The position numbers and the translations under genes were made by a program. Shown here piece after piece: positions 43,258 to 54,209 of a DNA stretch of 60,000 nt (position 1 is its first letter; the number at the start of each line of letters is the position of its first letter). The notes beneath the pieces are model-generated. The model was given only the letters and a program-made list of their open reading frames with translations. It ran no database searches and was not told the DNA's origin. Location: NCBI RefSeq assembly GCF_030272615.1, contig NC_081415.1, forward strand, positions 510,701,873-510,761,872, read 5' to 3'. The stretch is from Cryptomeria japonica. Lineage: Eukaryota > Streptophyta > Pinopsida > Cupressales > Cupressaceae.

Positions 43258-46200
43258 GCAGTCTACGCACCTCCTTTCTTTATTTGGCCTTCCCAGAGAA
43301 GTTTGAATTCACTCGGATCCATGTCCGGCCTCCAACCACTAATTAGAGACTTCAGGAGTTTCGTTGAGCACTGCTCAATACAGTGTATAGCTGCCTCGCT
43401 ATTTTCCCAGTCATCATTGAGGCTATTTAAGACATCATTCTTCATTGTTACAGCCTTGAACCAATCTTCAAAAATATTGAGACCATAAGGCTCGAAGATT
43501 TGCTGAGCATTTGGAATTTTCGAGTGGGTCCAAAATAAAGCCCTCATGATCGGAAGCAGCCTGCCAATTATCTTTCATTTCTTTCCAAAGTCATCTTTTA
43601 GGGACTTGACCCTTTGGAAGATTTCGTCTGTAGTCAGTCTATAATCAGCCAAGTTGTTAATCACCGTGTCCCCCATTCTTATGATCTCCTCTATCCACTC
43701 CCTGACTGCCTTTGTGGTGTCTCGGGCACTTTCGAACTCAGCCGTAGTCTTCTGCGCTAAGGCCAATGGAGGAATGTGAGATTCAGCAGCATGTTGTAGT
43801 GGTTTTAGTAAATGATCAATGTATCCCTCAGCCTGGTCAACACGAGCTCTATACATGTCCCGTTCAACAGTCATTTCATCCAGTTACCGAAGTATGTTCT
43901 GAACAGAGTCCTTGAACTCTTCTCTCTCTTGTTCCTTGGTCGCCTTCCCTAGCAGGATAGATGTGATGCTATAATCAGCCAATGCGACCTGTTTTGCTGG
44001 TTTGTCCTTGGGTGGAGCAGCAACATGAATCGTCTGATTCCTCTGTTCGTCCTTGGTGATCCTTGAGTAAGTTCTTGGCTTCTTCTTTCCTTTAACCTGT
44101 GATTCTCCTATTCAAGAGAATATGTCCTCCAGGTTAATTGGCGGCTTGACATCTGCTTTCCGTTGTGCTCGGGCTATCAACTAGTCGTGAGGGATGGTTT
44201 GCCCTGATGTAACCACCAACTCCCCACTTTGTCCTCTAGATGTCTCAGTGGACTCATTGCCTATTCGTGGGAGATTAGATGTAGAGGGTGGATTAGGCGC
44301 TGTATCTGGTCCCTTACTCACAATTGAGTTTTCTCCCACTTCATTGAGCAACTGATGTGTAGCTTCTTATAGCGGTTGCTCCTCAGCTCTATTGGGTTCT
44401 TGGGTTCTATCCTCTTCCTTTTCTCCCTCAACTGTGGTGTTATCTCGGTTGTCACCATCCTCCTGCTGCACCTCATGTCTGTTCCCCTCTGTGAGCTCTT
44501 GTTTGTCAATCTCCTTATCTGGCACAATTTCTCCATCTTCGACCCAATTTTCAGGTCTCTCCAAACTAATGATCTGTGTCTCTGTTTCTTGCTCACTTTA
44601 CGTCTGTGCATCATTCGCCTCTGGTGCAATTGGATCATTCTGTGAAGGTGGGGTTGGTAGATGATCAAACTCAACTATATCATCATCAGAACTGGGATCC
44701 TTGGACGAGGTAGTGACTTCTAGCCTCCTAATTGGTATCTTTTCCCTTCTTGTTCTCTTTGATGTCCAAGCTCCCTTGCTGGCCTTTGCTTTCTTTCTTT
44801 TCTTCTCTGGATTTTAACTTCTTCTTCCCTTGGCACACTTGATGCTCCTTTGTCCTCTAAAGAATGGGAATCAAGATTGCCCATCATATTATAGGTGAAC
44901 TGGGTCCCTTCATGAGTTAGCCTTTCTATTTGCTGGGATAGCCAGTTATCTGTATATGTTCTAGGACCTTCCATGATGGCCTCGAAGTTTGTGATCGGGT
45001 CTTGAGCCCAGTTAATGGCTGGTGGGAGGTCCTTGACTACCTCATAATCTTGGGTTTGCAGGCAATTTCCATAGTCAACTACTTGATCTGGGACTTGGCG
45101 ATACTTGAAATCTCTCATTTGTTGAACAATTAACCTCGAGTATTCTCGCGAGCGGACCTCAAAGTCATCTAGGCAGTTAGCCTAGTAGTCTTCTATGGAT
45201 GCCTTACCCCTGTAATGCCTGCCATAGACCTTCTTTCCTAGCCGGGTAGGGTCGAAGTATTTCCTGGGGAGATGCTCTTGCAAGCAATATGTTGCCAATT
45301 CATCAAAGGACTCCTCGACCTGCACAAAGTTTTTGAAATACACATCATTCTTCCCTATGATCATTGGGATGGTGAACCCTGACTGCCTCTTCTCTTTGAG
45401 TATATGTCCTGCTGGGTGTGCTTGTCTTGCAACTTCCATGAGGACTATTTTGTCTAATGGATAACGGGGAAGCCGGTATGGTGCTCCCTCGAAGCCCGAG
45501 ATTCTGATGTAGGTAAAGCGAGGGAACTGGATGAACCATGCCTCGTATTTCCATATCAGGGCGGTAGCCTGTATTGACAACCTTATGTGTAATCCCCCCT
45601 GCATCATCCTAACCATGCGCATTGTGAATGCATCATTCACGCCCTCATATTAACCAACTGCATAGGCAATGTTGTTTTTATCCCTTTGAGTTATGTTATA
45701 ATAGTGCAGTTGGGGTTAGCAGTCATATGTCTTCACCTGATTGGGTCCATTCCCAATTTCACCCTGGCAGCAGTTGATGCCTAGCGAAGATATAGACAGA
45801 GTAGGAGGTCATGTTAAAGTATTTCTTCTCCTCGAGCTCCACTAGTTGCATGTGAATGTTATCGCTAATGATCTGAGCCTAGTCAAACTTAGCCTTTCCA
45901 TTAAAGACCTGCTCGGTGAAATAGAACATCCAATACTCATACAAGTTAGATTGGGGGAGCCCCATAGCTCGGCTAAGCAGCATGACCATGTCCCCGTACT
46001 CATCATTGAATTCGCTTCTGTAGGTCTTTTTGATGATCCTAGTGCTCGGGGCTCTTCTTACTTTAAACCATTCTTCGTTTATTAGTATCTTGCACTTATT
46101 GGGATCCTCGTCAATAGCGAGCTGAGCATCATCAATGGTCACTGCGGTGGCACGTTCAGGCAACGGGATGACAAATGCTTCTTGGATGGCCCTAGTTGTG

Positions 46201-46562
46201 AAGTCGGCCACTACCATTCCCTTTACCACCACCATTCTTGTTTTCGGTTAATAGTGCCTTGCGGCCTCGACCACAAGCTCAAAATTTTGTACTGCCGGTG
46301 GGAAACCAGCAGCCTGTACGATGCCACTTTCTAGCATCCGCCTGGGTTTTCCATATGCATTTGGAGTATACACTCTGCCTCTGAAGTCTTGAATGTTTAT
46401 ATCCCCAATATTATCCCAATCAGTCTGGACCTTTGACTCTTTGATCACCCCCTAATACTTGTATTTCATTTTTTCCAGCTTGTGGGGAATGTCGGCTCTG
46501 GAGGTTTGTGATGTTCTTGGTGCACTGGGTGCCTTCGAAGACTTTGCCGCCTAATTAGGCAT
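43258..46562 (-). pseudogene. WMFYF-family protein copy 3
   Basis: Start codon at 46562 followed almost at once by a stop; a second stop at about 46453. Blocks in the same order as copy 2: GIVQAAGFPPAVQNFEL (about 46330-46280), AIQEAFVIPLPE, RSEFNDEYGDMVMLLSRAMG, YEYWMFYFTEQVFNG, VNDAFTMRMVRM, AWFIQFPRFTYIRISGFEG, LPRYPLDKIVLMEVARQ, ASIEDY, then an acidic linker (44880-44200) and a helical C-terminal region (43874-43263) with HIPPLALAQKTT and REWIEEIIRMGDTVI, comparable to residues after the linker in copy 2. A dozen or fewer stops and frameshifts over 3.3 kb. It ends abruptly next to the Gypsy integrase; no 3' LTR is seen. This copy shows that the C-terminal helical region is part of the ancestral protein. 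Confidence 0.8.
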
Positions 46563-48677
46563 TTATCCTGCACACTTGGACATGGATTACGAGACAATTT
46601 TAAGGTGAAAAGCGGGTCAGTAGTGCTAGAAGACGACGTTAGCATAAAAATTGATGATCAGCGAGATAATTTGAAACTCGAAAGCATGTTTAAAACAGGT
46701 TATTTAAACAATTTAAACTCTACGTTTTATATACGAACTAGACACTGAAGATTAGTTGGTTTGAGCAGATTTTTGAGATGTTGTTTCTAATTGTTGATGC
46801 TTTTTAAAAAAAGTTGCTGCGGTTCAGGTTCATCATTCAAATTTTAGCTTTGATTGAGCGTTTTGAATGTTTTGAGGATGATTTTGCGATTGCCATTTCT
46901 TAAAGATGAGTTTATGCAACCAAAACAGTTTCAGACCGGAATTCCTAAATTTTGCCTGTGTTTGAATTTTGGCTGAAAGGTTAATTTAGCAAATGATAGT
47001 TTTTAATTGGGTGTTTAGTTTTCAAAATTCAATTTTGAATTTTACCTTGTATATTGAACCCTAGGCTAAGCAACATGATTATTTTGCACAAATTTAAATC
47101 ATTTTGAAGAAGAAATTCAAACTAACTTGGAGATTTTGGTTTTCAAATGACTTTGCCTAAAAAGACTTCTCCTGCGCGATTTTTCCCTAACCTTAGACAC
47201 TTCTCCTTAGCAATAATTAAACTTGGTCCCTTGATTAACAAAATCGCACTCTTTTGCAACTTCGGCTAGAATGAGGGTTTGGTGCGATTTAGAGATTTTA
47301 ACCTCTTTGGCTTAGATTAAGACCTTTGCGCGACTTGGACTCTGAATGATTTTGGCTCAATGGAGACTCCTTGCGTGATTTGATTCTAATGAAGGTTGTT
47401 AGCCAAAGAAAGCCTTCTTGTGCGATTTTAAACTCTAATGTTTTCGGTTTTTGGATGATTTCAGCTCAAGAAAACCCTCTGTGTGATTTAGAAGCTTGAA
47501 GCTTTTCGGCTAAATAGATGAGATTACGTGAACTTAGCCCCTTTATCGGCCTATAAGGTGAAATTGCACGATTTGATCTCCTTTTTGGCTCATTGGAGGG
47601 TTTGGCGCTATTTAGAGATTTTAACCTCTTTTCTATTTTCGGCTCTTTAACGCCTTTTGCGAGATTTTAAACTCTTTTGGTCTTTTTTGGGTCTTAAGGA
47701 GATTTTGCACGAATTTGTCTTTTGATCACTTTCGACCTAAATGGCCTTTTTGCGAGATAATAGAACCTTTTGATTTCAGCCAAAAAGACGTTTTTGCGCG
47801 GATTAGACTTCCTCTTTACATTTTCGGCATGCTTGGCTATTTTGTGCGAATTAGACTTCCTCTTAGCCAATTTCGGCTTAAAAGCTTACTTTGTGAGTCT
47901 TGGCCTTTTGTAATTTTCGGCCTAGAAGCCGATTTTGAGAGTGTTTAAGTGTTTTTTTTGGCTTAAAAGACCCTTTTGCAAGCTTTAAACTTTGTTCCTT
48001 TTCTACCTTTTTGGCTCTTCGAGCTTGGTTGCAAGATTATGGAGCCTTTTGTTGTTCTTTTCGGCTAAAATGGTTTCTATGGTGCAATTCGAAGTTTGAA
48101 GCTTTTTTGGCTTTGCATTGCTTTGTGCGAATGTGAGCCCTTTGTTCACATTTCGGCCTTATGAGCCGATTTGTGAGCCTTTTCTTCAAATTTCGGCCTT
48201 GTGAGCTGATTTTGTAAACTTAGGACCTTTTCATCATTTTAAAATCTTGGCCTATTCAGTCAAAAGGTTAGATCTCTTGGTTTGCCTTGAGTATCAGGCT
48301 TCGAACCTGCTGATGACCAATCTTGGATTTGACAATATCTTGGGACTTCATCTCAGGCTCCTTGTCACTCAAGTAGCCGATTTTTCTTATCAGTTCAAGA
48401 CCCTCTTGTCAGCTTGGCGATCTGACTTAACTGCAACATCTTGCTTCTCATTTTCAAGATGCAAATCCTTTGGTATCTAGGACTTAGGACGTTTGATCCG
48501 TTTACAACTCCTGGTTGACTTGATTTCAGATTGGATCATCTTATCAAAGCTCAAACTCCTAACAGTGGCATCTTCTCTCTACGAATTTACCAAAACTTAC
48601 TACTCAGGACCTCAGTGAGGACAAGACGTGGAAGCGGGGACCTTGTCGACGACGGGGAGGGTATGCAAGGCACAACA
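46563..48677 (-). mobile_element. 5' LTR-like arm of WMFYF copy 3
   Basis: On the minus strand it starts at 48677 with TGTTGTGCCTTGC, with GGTCCCCGC soon after, the same style as the block ending at 2560. It reaches to the copy 3 start codon. The middle (47140-48240) is the degenerate CGGC/GCGA repeat. No credible coding frame. Bases outside the start are ATACT (48678-48682); no partner duplication found, as the 3' end of this element is lost. Confidence 0.5.
47140..48240. repeat. Degenerate TTTTCGGC / TTTTGCGAG repeat, second locus
   Basis: Units of about 60-70 bases with the theme TTTCGGCC, then ATGAGCCGATTTG or TTTTGCGCGA, then TTAAAC or TTTGAAC. It resembles the array at 1110-2240 in the same strand orientation. 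In both places it is next to a WMFYF copy and inside an LTR-like arm. The open frame at 47715-47948 is an artefact of the repeat. Confidence 0.65.
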
Positions 48678-48682
48678 ATACT

Positions 48683-49700
48683 CTCCTATATGAAGGTTTG
48701 ATGATACATGGAGATGATTTAAACTTCATTATCTCATAAAATGAAAGCATTATTCTTTGGCTCTGTGGTATATGTTCTTGTTGCAGATAAGTATTACTTG
48801 CTTTATATATGTGACAATATTTCATGTACTCATGGGTGCTACAGTTTTATGTATATTGAAGCAGATACTGATTATTTTAAGTTTCTACTGTTATATTTCC
48901 TAGGAGTTTGTTCCATCGTTCTATTTCCAGTGTACTTGTTTCCTTCAAAAAATATTCATATTCTATATCTTCCAGTTTATTGATATCATTAATAGTAACA
49001 GAAGCAACCGATACTTTTAATTTCTTATGCAGCTTATGTCAAAGGTGCACATTTAAAATTTTCTTCCAGTGAGTTGTTCAGATTATCATATAACTGACTG
49101 TTTCTTTCCTTTTTTCTTGGTGCAGATTACTGGTCTTATGTTTTCAGATGTTAATCCTGATTTCCTTTATGTTCATGGATTGGATTATGAGGTAAAATTC
49201 ATGTTAATGATTCATAAGCTGTTGTTTTTCATTAACTTTGATATATATCAACTGCTATTTTTGTGTTAGGCTAACATCATACAAATACAAACCAAACAGA
49301 TATCAAATGTAAACTAGAAAAGAATTACTCAATTCACAAGGCAGCTACATCTATGGGAGGTTTACAGACTGATAGACCCTGATATTTTTTATCAAACATC
49401 TTCTCAGAAACACATTCCTATGTTTGCCTGTCTGCTCTTGATAGTTTCCTTATTATGTCCTTTAATTTGATCTTCTTTGCAACAGTCCAATTTACAATTC
49501 TTATTACTTTAATAATTCCAGTTCATCTGATCTAGAGGTCTGCCCTAAGATATTTTTAAGCTTCAAAGGAAAGAATAATTGGCCGCCAAGGAGGATGGCT
49601 TGCTCACTCGTAAGCTTATTGGAAGTCAAATGTTTTTCCTTGACATTTTTTATTCGAAAGCATACAAATAATTAGAGCTTCTGCAATTTTTGTGGCAAGT
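48683..49700 (+). other. Intron-like DNA possibly captured from a host gene
   Basis: T-rich sequence with several plausible acceptors (pyrimidine tract plus CAG) and one well-formed exon at 49126-49191. No transposon terminus or motif recognised. It may be a host gene fragment moved by a transposon or a remnant of a host gene invaded from both sides. Confidence 0.35.
49126..49191 (+). pseudogene. Exon-like fragment, 22 codons, possible WD40-type gene
   Basis: A T-rich tract ending TTGGTGCAG (49117-49125) precedes, and GTAAAATTC (49192) follows, so both splice sites are canonical. The exon is 66 bases, open in phase 0, and reads ITGLMFSDVNPD followed by FLYVHGLDYE. The pattern of a hydrophobic strand, then FLYV.GLDYE, recalls strands of plant WD40-repeat proteins of unknown function, but this is from memory and unverified. 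Neighbouring exons are not recognised. It is the only sign of a host protein in the window. Confidence 0.4.
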
Positions 49701-49812
49701 ATCACAAGTTTTATACTATGTTGCTGGGTTCTTTGGATCTGCTCCACCTGCCCGATTTAGAAGCATTTGGGTATGGGAGTGCCGGAGAGCATCCAGTGAG
49801 TGCCCAAAACAC

Positions 49813-49860
49813 CCTAGGTTCCCTATGGATATGTGACTGTGTACCCATAGGGAACCTGGG
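49813..49860. other. Long hairpin, 13-bp perfect arms
   Basis: AGGTTCCCTATGG (49816-49828) and CCATAGGGAACCT (49845-49857) are perfect inverted repeats around a 16-base loop; two further pairs follow after one wobble. It lies upstream of the hAT2 transposase and could be a subterminal structure of that element. Open frames across it on both strands (49711-49915) result from the symmetry. Confidence 0.75.
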
Positions 49861-49919
49861 TTGTGCGGGGCACTGTCTGGCGTTCCTAGGCACTCCTGCA
49901 GGTGTCAACACCTAACGAA

Positions 49920-51890
49920 TGCCAAAAAAAACTTTTTCAACTTGCCTAAAGTGGTTTAACCCTAAAAGGCCCCCTAAAGCCAAATTTTGCCTCTATCAAG
50001 CTCCATTTCTCTCCTCAAACAGATTGCTCAACCATTTTTCCTTATTTTTGCATTTTGAAGGTTAGCTGGTTTTCCAAAGGAGATCGATCACAAAGTGCTA
50101 GAGGAGAAAAGATAACTTGCATAAAGGAGATCTTATCATCTATTTATTCGTTAGAGAACAAGAAGAAGAAGAAATTCTGCATCCTTGATTTGCCCCTCAC
50201 AATCAACTTGAATCGTTGATGCAGAATTCATTTCTAAAATCCTCATTGAGTCCATAGAGATGGTAGGCGCTAAAAATGTTGTCCAAATCATTGTGGACAA
50301 TGCGAAAAATTGCATCTGTAGGTGGTTTGGTTGAGGAAAGTTATGAACACTTTTTTTGGACACCATGCACTATACACTATCTTAAGTTGGTAATGCAAAT
50401 AACTGGTACTCAAATAGAGTTGGTGAAAGCTAAAAATGTTGTCCAAATCACTATGGACAATGCAAAAAATTATAGGGCTGTAGGTGCTTTGGTTGAGGAA
50501 AGGTATGAACACATTTTTTGGACACAATGCATTTTGCACTCCCTTAACTTGGCGATGCAAGTATTTGGCACTCAAAAAGAGTTGGTGAAAGCTACATAAC
50601 AAGAGGGTGAGGAGATCTAAATGTTTGTGACAAGCCACCATATGTAACAAGGCATTTTTAGGACTTTCTCGAATTTGGAATTGTTGAATGTAATTTTAAT
50701 TTAATTATTTAATTTATTTTTCTTAATTTTTTTCATGCTATATTTACTTATATAATTTTTTAAATGTGTTATATACTAGGTTGTTGAGACCTGATTTGCA
50801 TCACCCACGATTGTTTTGAAACGAATTGTTAAGGTGTGAGAGGCATTGGGTGCCATGGTTAATAGCAACCAATGGAGTATTTGGAAGCAATGAAATTTAG
50901 AGAGGGCCCATAAGGTTAAGTCATTGATCCTAGATGACAATTGGTGGGCTCTTGTGGACACTGTCTTGAGTTTCACTGAGACTATCTTGAGTATGATCAG
51001 GTTTGTTGATACAGATCAACCATGTTTTGGGGAAATCTATGATGGAATTGATTCCATGATAGAAAAAGTAAAGGTCATAATAGAACAAAAATAGAATGAA
51101 CTCGAAGAAATATTTTCCTAAGTGTGGAAAAAATCATTCATCACCACTAGAACAAGATGAACACACTATTGCATCTCCTTGCATATGCATTAGCTCCTGA
51201 ATACTATAGCTCATAGATACTTGCTTTGCCAGGGAGAACTCCACCATATAGAGATAGTGAAGTTGCTAATGGGTACAAGCGGGCATTTGAAAGGCTCTTT
51301 TCAGATCCAAAAATAGCGGAAAATGTTAGGAAAGAGTTTAGCATGTTCATCTCAAGACGAGATCATAGTATTTGTTCCTTGCAATCAAGATTCTATCACA
51401 AGTATTTTTTATTTTTTAACATTTGTATTGTAGACTTTAGTACTCACCATTTTTTAATTTATTTTGCATTTTTTATTTTTAAGTTCTGCTGGTTTTTTCT
51501 CCTATTTAAACATGTTGCAAGTTCTTCAGCTGGACGGAATTGCAGTATATACTCCTTTATCCACTCAGTGAAGTGTAACCAGTTGGCTGCAAAAGAAAAG
51601 CAAAAGACTTGGTTTATGTCAATTCCAACTTGTGTCTTCTTTCACATAAGCAAGAACACTACAAGGAAGGGTCAACGAAGCATTGGGGCATAGCCCCTTA
51701 GTGTACCAACTTGGATGCATCTATTTGAGAGTTTGCTAGAGTTACTATGGATGATGATGATGAGATTCTTACACATGATGCACCTAGTTGCAGTGGCTAT
51801 GCATTTACTTATGGGTCAAATGATGTTGAACATGAACCAAACGATGATCTTGATTTCAATACTTTTGATGATTGATGAGATTGAAGATGA
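49920..51890 (+). pseudogene. hAT2 transposase, heavily decayed
   Basis: 50269-50588 encodes the DUF659-type block twice (VQITMDNAKNYRAVGALVEE, YEHIFWTQCILHSLNLAMQV). 50930-51050 gives FTETILSMIRFVD and IYDGIDSMIEKVK. 51226-51260 has LPGRTPPYRDSE-like sequence and 51530-51690 the dimerisation region (SVKCNQLAAKEKQK, then KNTTRKGQRS). An acidic tail is readable near 51745-51880. Many stops and frameshifts. The BED finger was not found; 49930-50250 appears to be its untranslated leader. It is older than hAT1 and hAT3 by its decay. Confidence 0.75.
50269..50588 (+). repeat. 160-base tandem duplication within hAT2
   Basis: The segment beginning GCTAAAAATGTTGTCCAAAT at 50269 is repeated from 50429, a period of 160 bases. 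The copies differ at many positions, so the duplication is old. 160 is not a multiple of three, so it shifts the frame and by itself would break the transposase. Confidence 0.85.
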
Positions 51891-51959
51891 TTATACAATT
51901 TTTTGGTTGTATTTATTTCAATTTTGTAATTGTAAGGATTTTATTTTGAATTGTGACCC

Positions 51960-52120
51960 TAGAGTCCCATAATTACATGACTCTCCTAGACTAGCCCAAA
52001 CTTGGTGAGTTTCGAGGCGAGTTTGGCCAAATGAGTCCTTGGGACTCGAGACTTGAGTTTGAGGGAGACTTGCTAGACTCGACGACTCCCACAAGCTAGA
52101 CTCAACTAGGATTTTGGGGA
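51960..52120 (+). repeat. GACTCG-rich hAT subterminal stretch
   Basis: Dense GACTC, GAGTT and CGAG motifs on both strands just after the hAT2 acidic tail, comparable to the hAT1 terminal region (42420-42594) and to 58360-58470. Likely the 3' subterminal region of hAT2. The exact terminus is not clear. Confidence 0.5.
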
Positions 52121-54165
52121 AAAAAATCTAAAGATAAAAAAAATGTAAAACGTCAATCGAACATTTAAGTTACTATAAAATAAAAAACTTGCAACCTTTC
52201 AATGCTTGTTTGGTTTATGACGTTTTCCAAGATTCACAAAAAAATATTGAAATGATGTGTGTCATGAAGGTTTGTGTGGTTTTGAAGGTCTTCATTTGGG
52301 CTTGGTGATTGGGGCTCCACCCCTCAACCCCATATTGTATGCTGAATCAATGATCATAATACTATTGTCACGCTAGTACTCATGAAGGTCTCATAGGCAA
52401 ATCCCTATTGGCATAACAATGGAGACAATGAGTAACATATTTCATCACTATCATCAATTAAAAGCAGCACGTAACAACACTCAAACATCAATGCCACATC
52501 GATCATATATAAAATCCATATCGATCATGTTTGAAGACCATTTCTTATCCAACATCCATTCTTTGTTATCATTGTAATAAGCTAATGGAAAAGTATCATC
52601 ATTGTGTAAATCCGATCGTATAAACAAAAGACCATCATATCTGGCCATCAGTTATTATTGTGGGAAGGAGACTTATCATATCTGAAGGTAATCGAGAAGG
52701 CATATTGTCCTCATGAGGAAGGAAGGATTAGCCGGTTGATGAACATATTCTTCATTAACAAATCCAAATGCAACAATTAATCCATTGGCTGATGAACCAT
52801 CCAGTTCGATCAGCCACTAACCATTTCATTGGTTACTCAATCAAACTAATGATTAGTTTAATCAAAACAAATTCGATTACAAATGATCATAAGGGTGTGA
52901 TTAGAAATAAATTATTACTTATGAAGGGACATGGTTGAGGAGGGGTATGACTGTTTACAAACTAAAGGATGCATCCCCTCGATCTTGGAAGCAATATATT
53001 GGGAATTGGTCACACTCTCATGGAATCATCGAATTTTTCTTTTATCTCTTATTTGTATCCAATATTGGATGTGCTCAAATCGAGCATCTACCTTTGGCAT
53101 TAAATCAAGTTGCAAATTCAGATCTGCAGGTTGTGGTAAGGATTTGGGAATGAAATCTACAGGTTGGACGTAGCCCCTACCTGATTCGGTACTATTTTCA
53201 GTAATTCAGGTCACTGGAGGACCAAATTGTGTGATTTATCAGCTAAGACAGCAAGGAGAGGTTTTGGACAGCAAGTTCTGATCAGATTGGAGGTTCTTAC
53301 AGCAAGCTTTCCACTCCTTGAAGCCAGCCGTACCATTCCAGGGCCAGCTGTACCTTCCTTACTTGCCTAGAATTCATAAAAAATAAATTGAAGGGTTTAC
53401 CTTTGGGTTTTTTGTGCAAACATAATTGTCAGTAGTAGGAATAAAGATTGGAATCATTCTTTCAGGCTTATGATGTCATTGGAGAGAGATATGAGCAAAT
53501 CAGTGTGGAAAATTGTCCATTTTCAGTGAAGGCTCCTGGGGGCTTGAAGGAAACAGTAGCAGTTTGGTCTATTTATGTTAGATTTGTTTTTGGTAATTAT
53601 TATTTAGAGGAATAAAACTCATTGGAACAGTTAGGACTCGTTGGTAGCTCTTGTAGCAGCACCTGGACTCATTTAAGCTAATAAAGCAGCCCTCCAGGCA
53701 AAGCGTTGGACCTCTGGTAGGCCAATTTTGGCATATCTTTGATAAATTCCATTATTTATTGGCTTTTGATAATTGCTGTTAGAAAATTAGTCAATTTGAA
53801 ATTTAATTTCAGTCATTAGTTCATGTTTTGTCATTGTCTTCCAATTGCATTATCTAAATTTCAAGGCATATATACATTGCAAAACCACAAAAAAAACATA
53901 AAACCACAAAACAAACATACAAAACCAATTTTTTCTACCGTTGGGCAAAGAATTCAGAATCAGAAAACTAAGTCAGATTGCTACATTCAATAGTTGGCAT
54001 CTTTCAGTTGATCATATATTTCTGAATTAATATATTGTCATTCTATTAGTATTCATTATCAGAATTCATAAGGATTTAGAGTTTCTTATAAGAAGTCTCT
54101 TGCAATTGATTTGCAAGTTAATTGTTCCCTAATTTCGTAAGGAATAACATAGGGGGCATTACACA
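52121..54165 (+). mobile_element. LTR-like block ending GGGGGCATTACA
   Basis: It ends at 54165 with GGGGGCATTACA, close to the GGGGACATTACA terminus of solo LTR Z. The last kilobase shares short phrases with the LTR at 15938-17719 (TCAGTCA, GTCATTG and CATTGC clusters). 52300-52900 is AT-rich like LTR bodies. I could not place the left end. Frames at 52931 and 52935 overlap and have no recognisable domain. The bases after the end are CATTG. Confidence 0.4.
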
Positions 54166-54209
54166 TTGTTGGCTTTAGTCGCAGTCCACGTGTACGTGAC
54201 CAATCTTTC

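Noticed and set aside
44367-44674. Several overlapping charged frames on both strands
   Set aside because: Shadows of the acidic linker of WMFYF copy 3.
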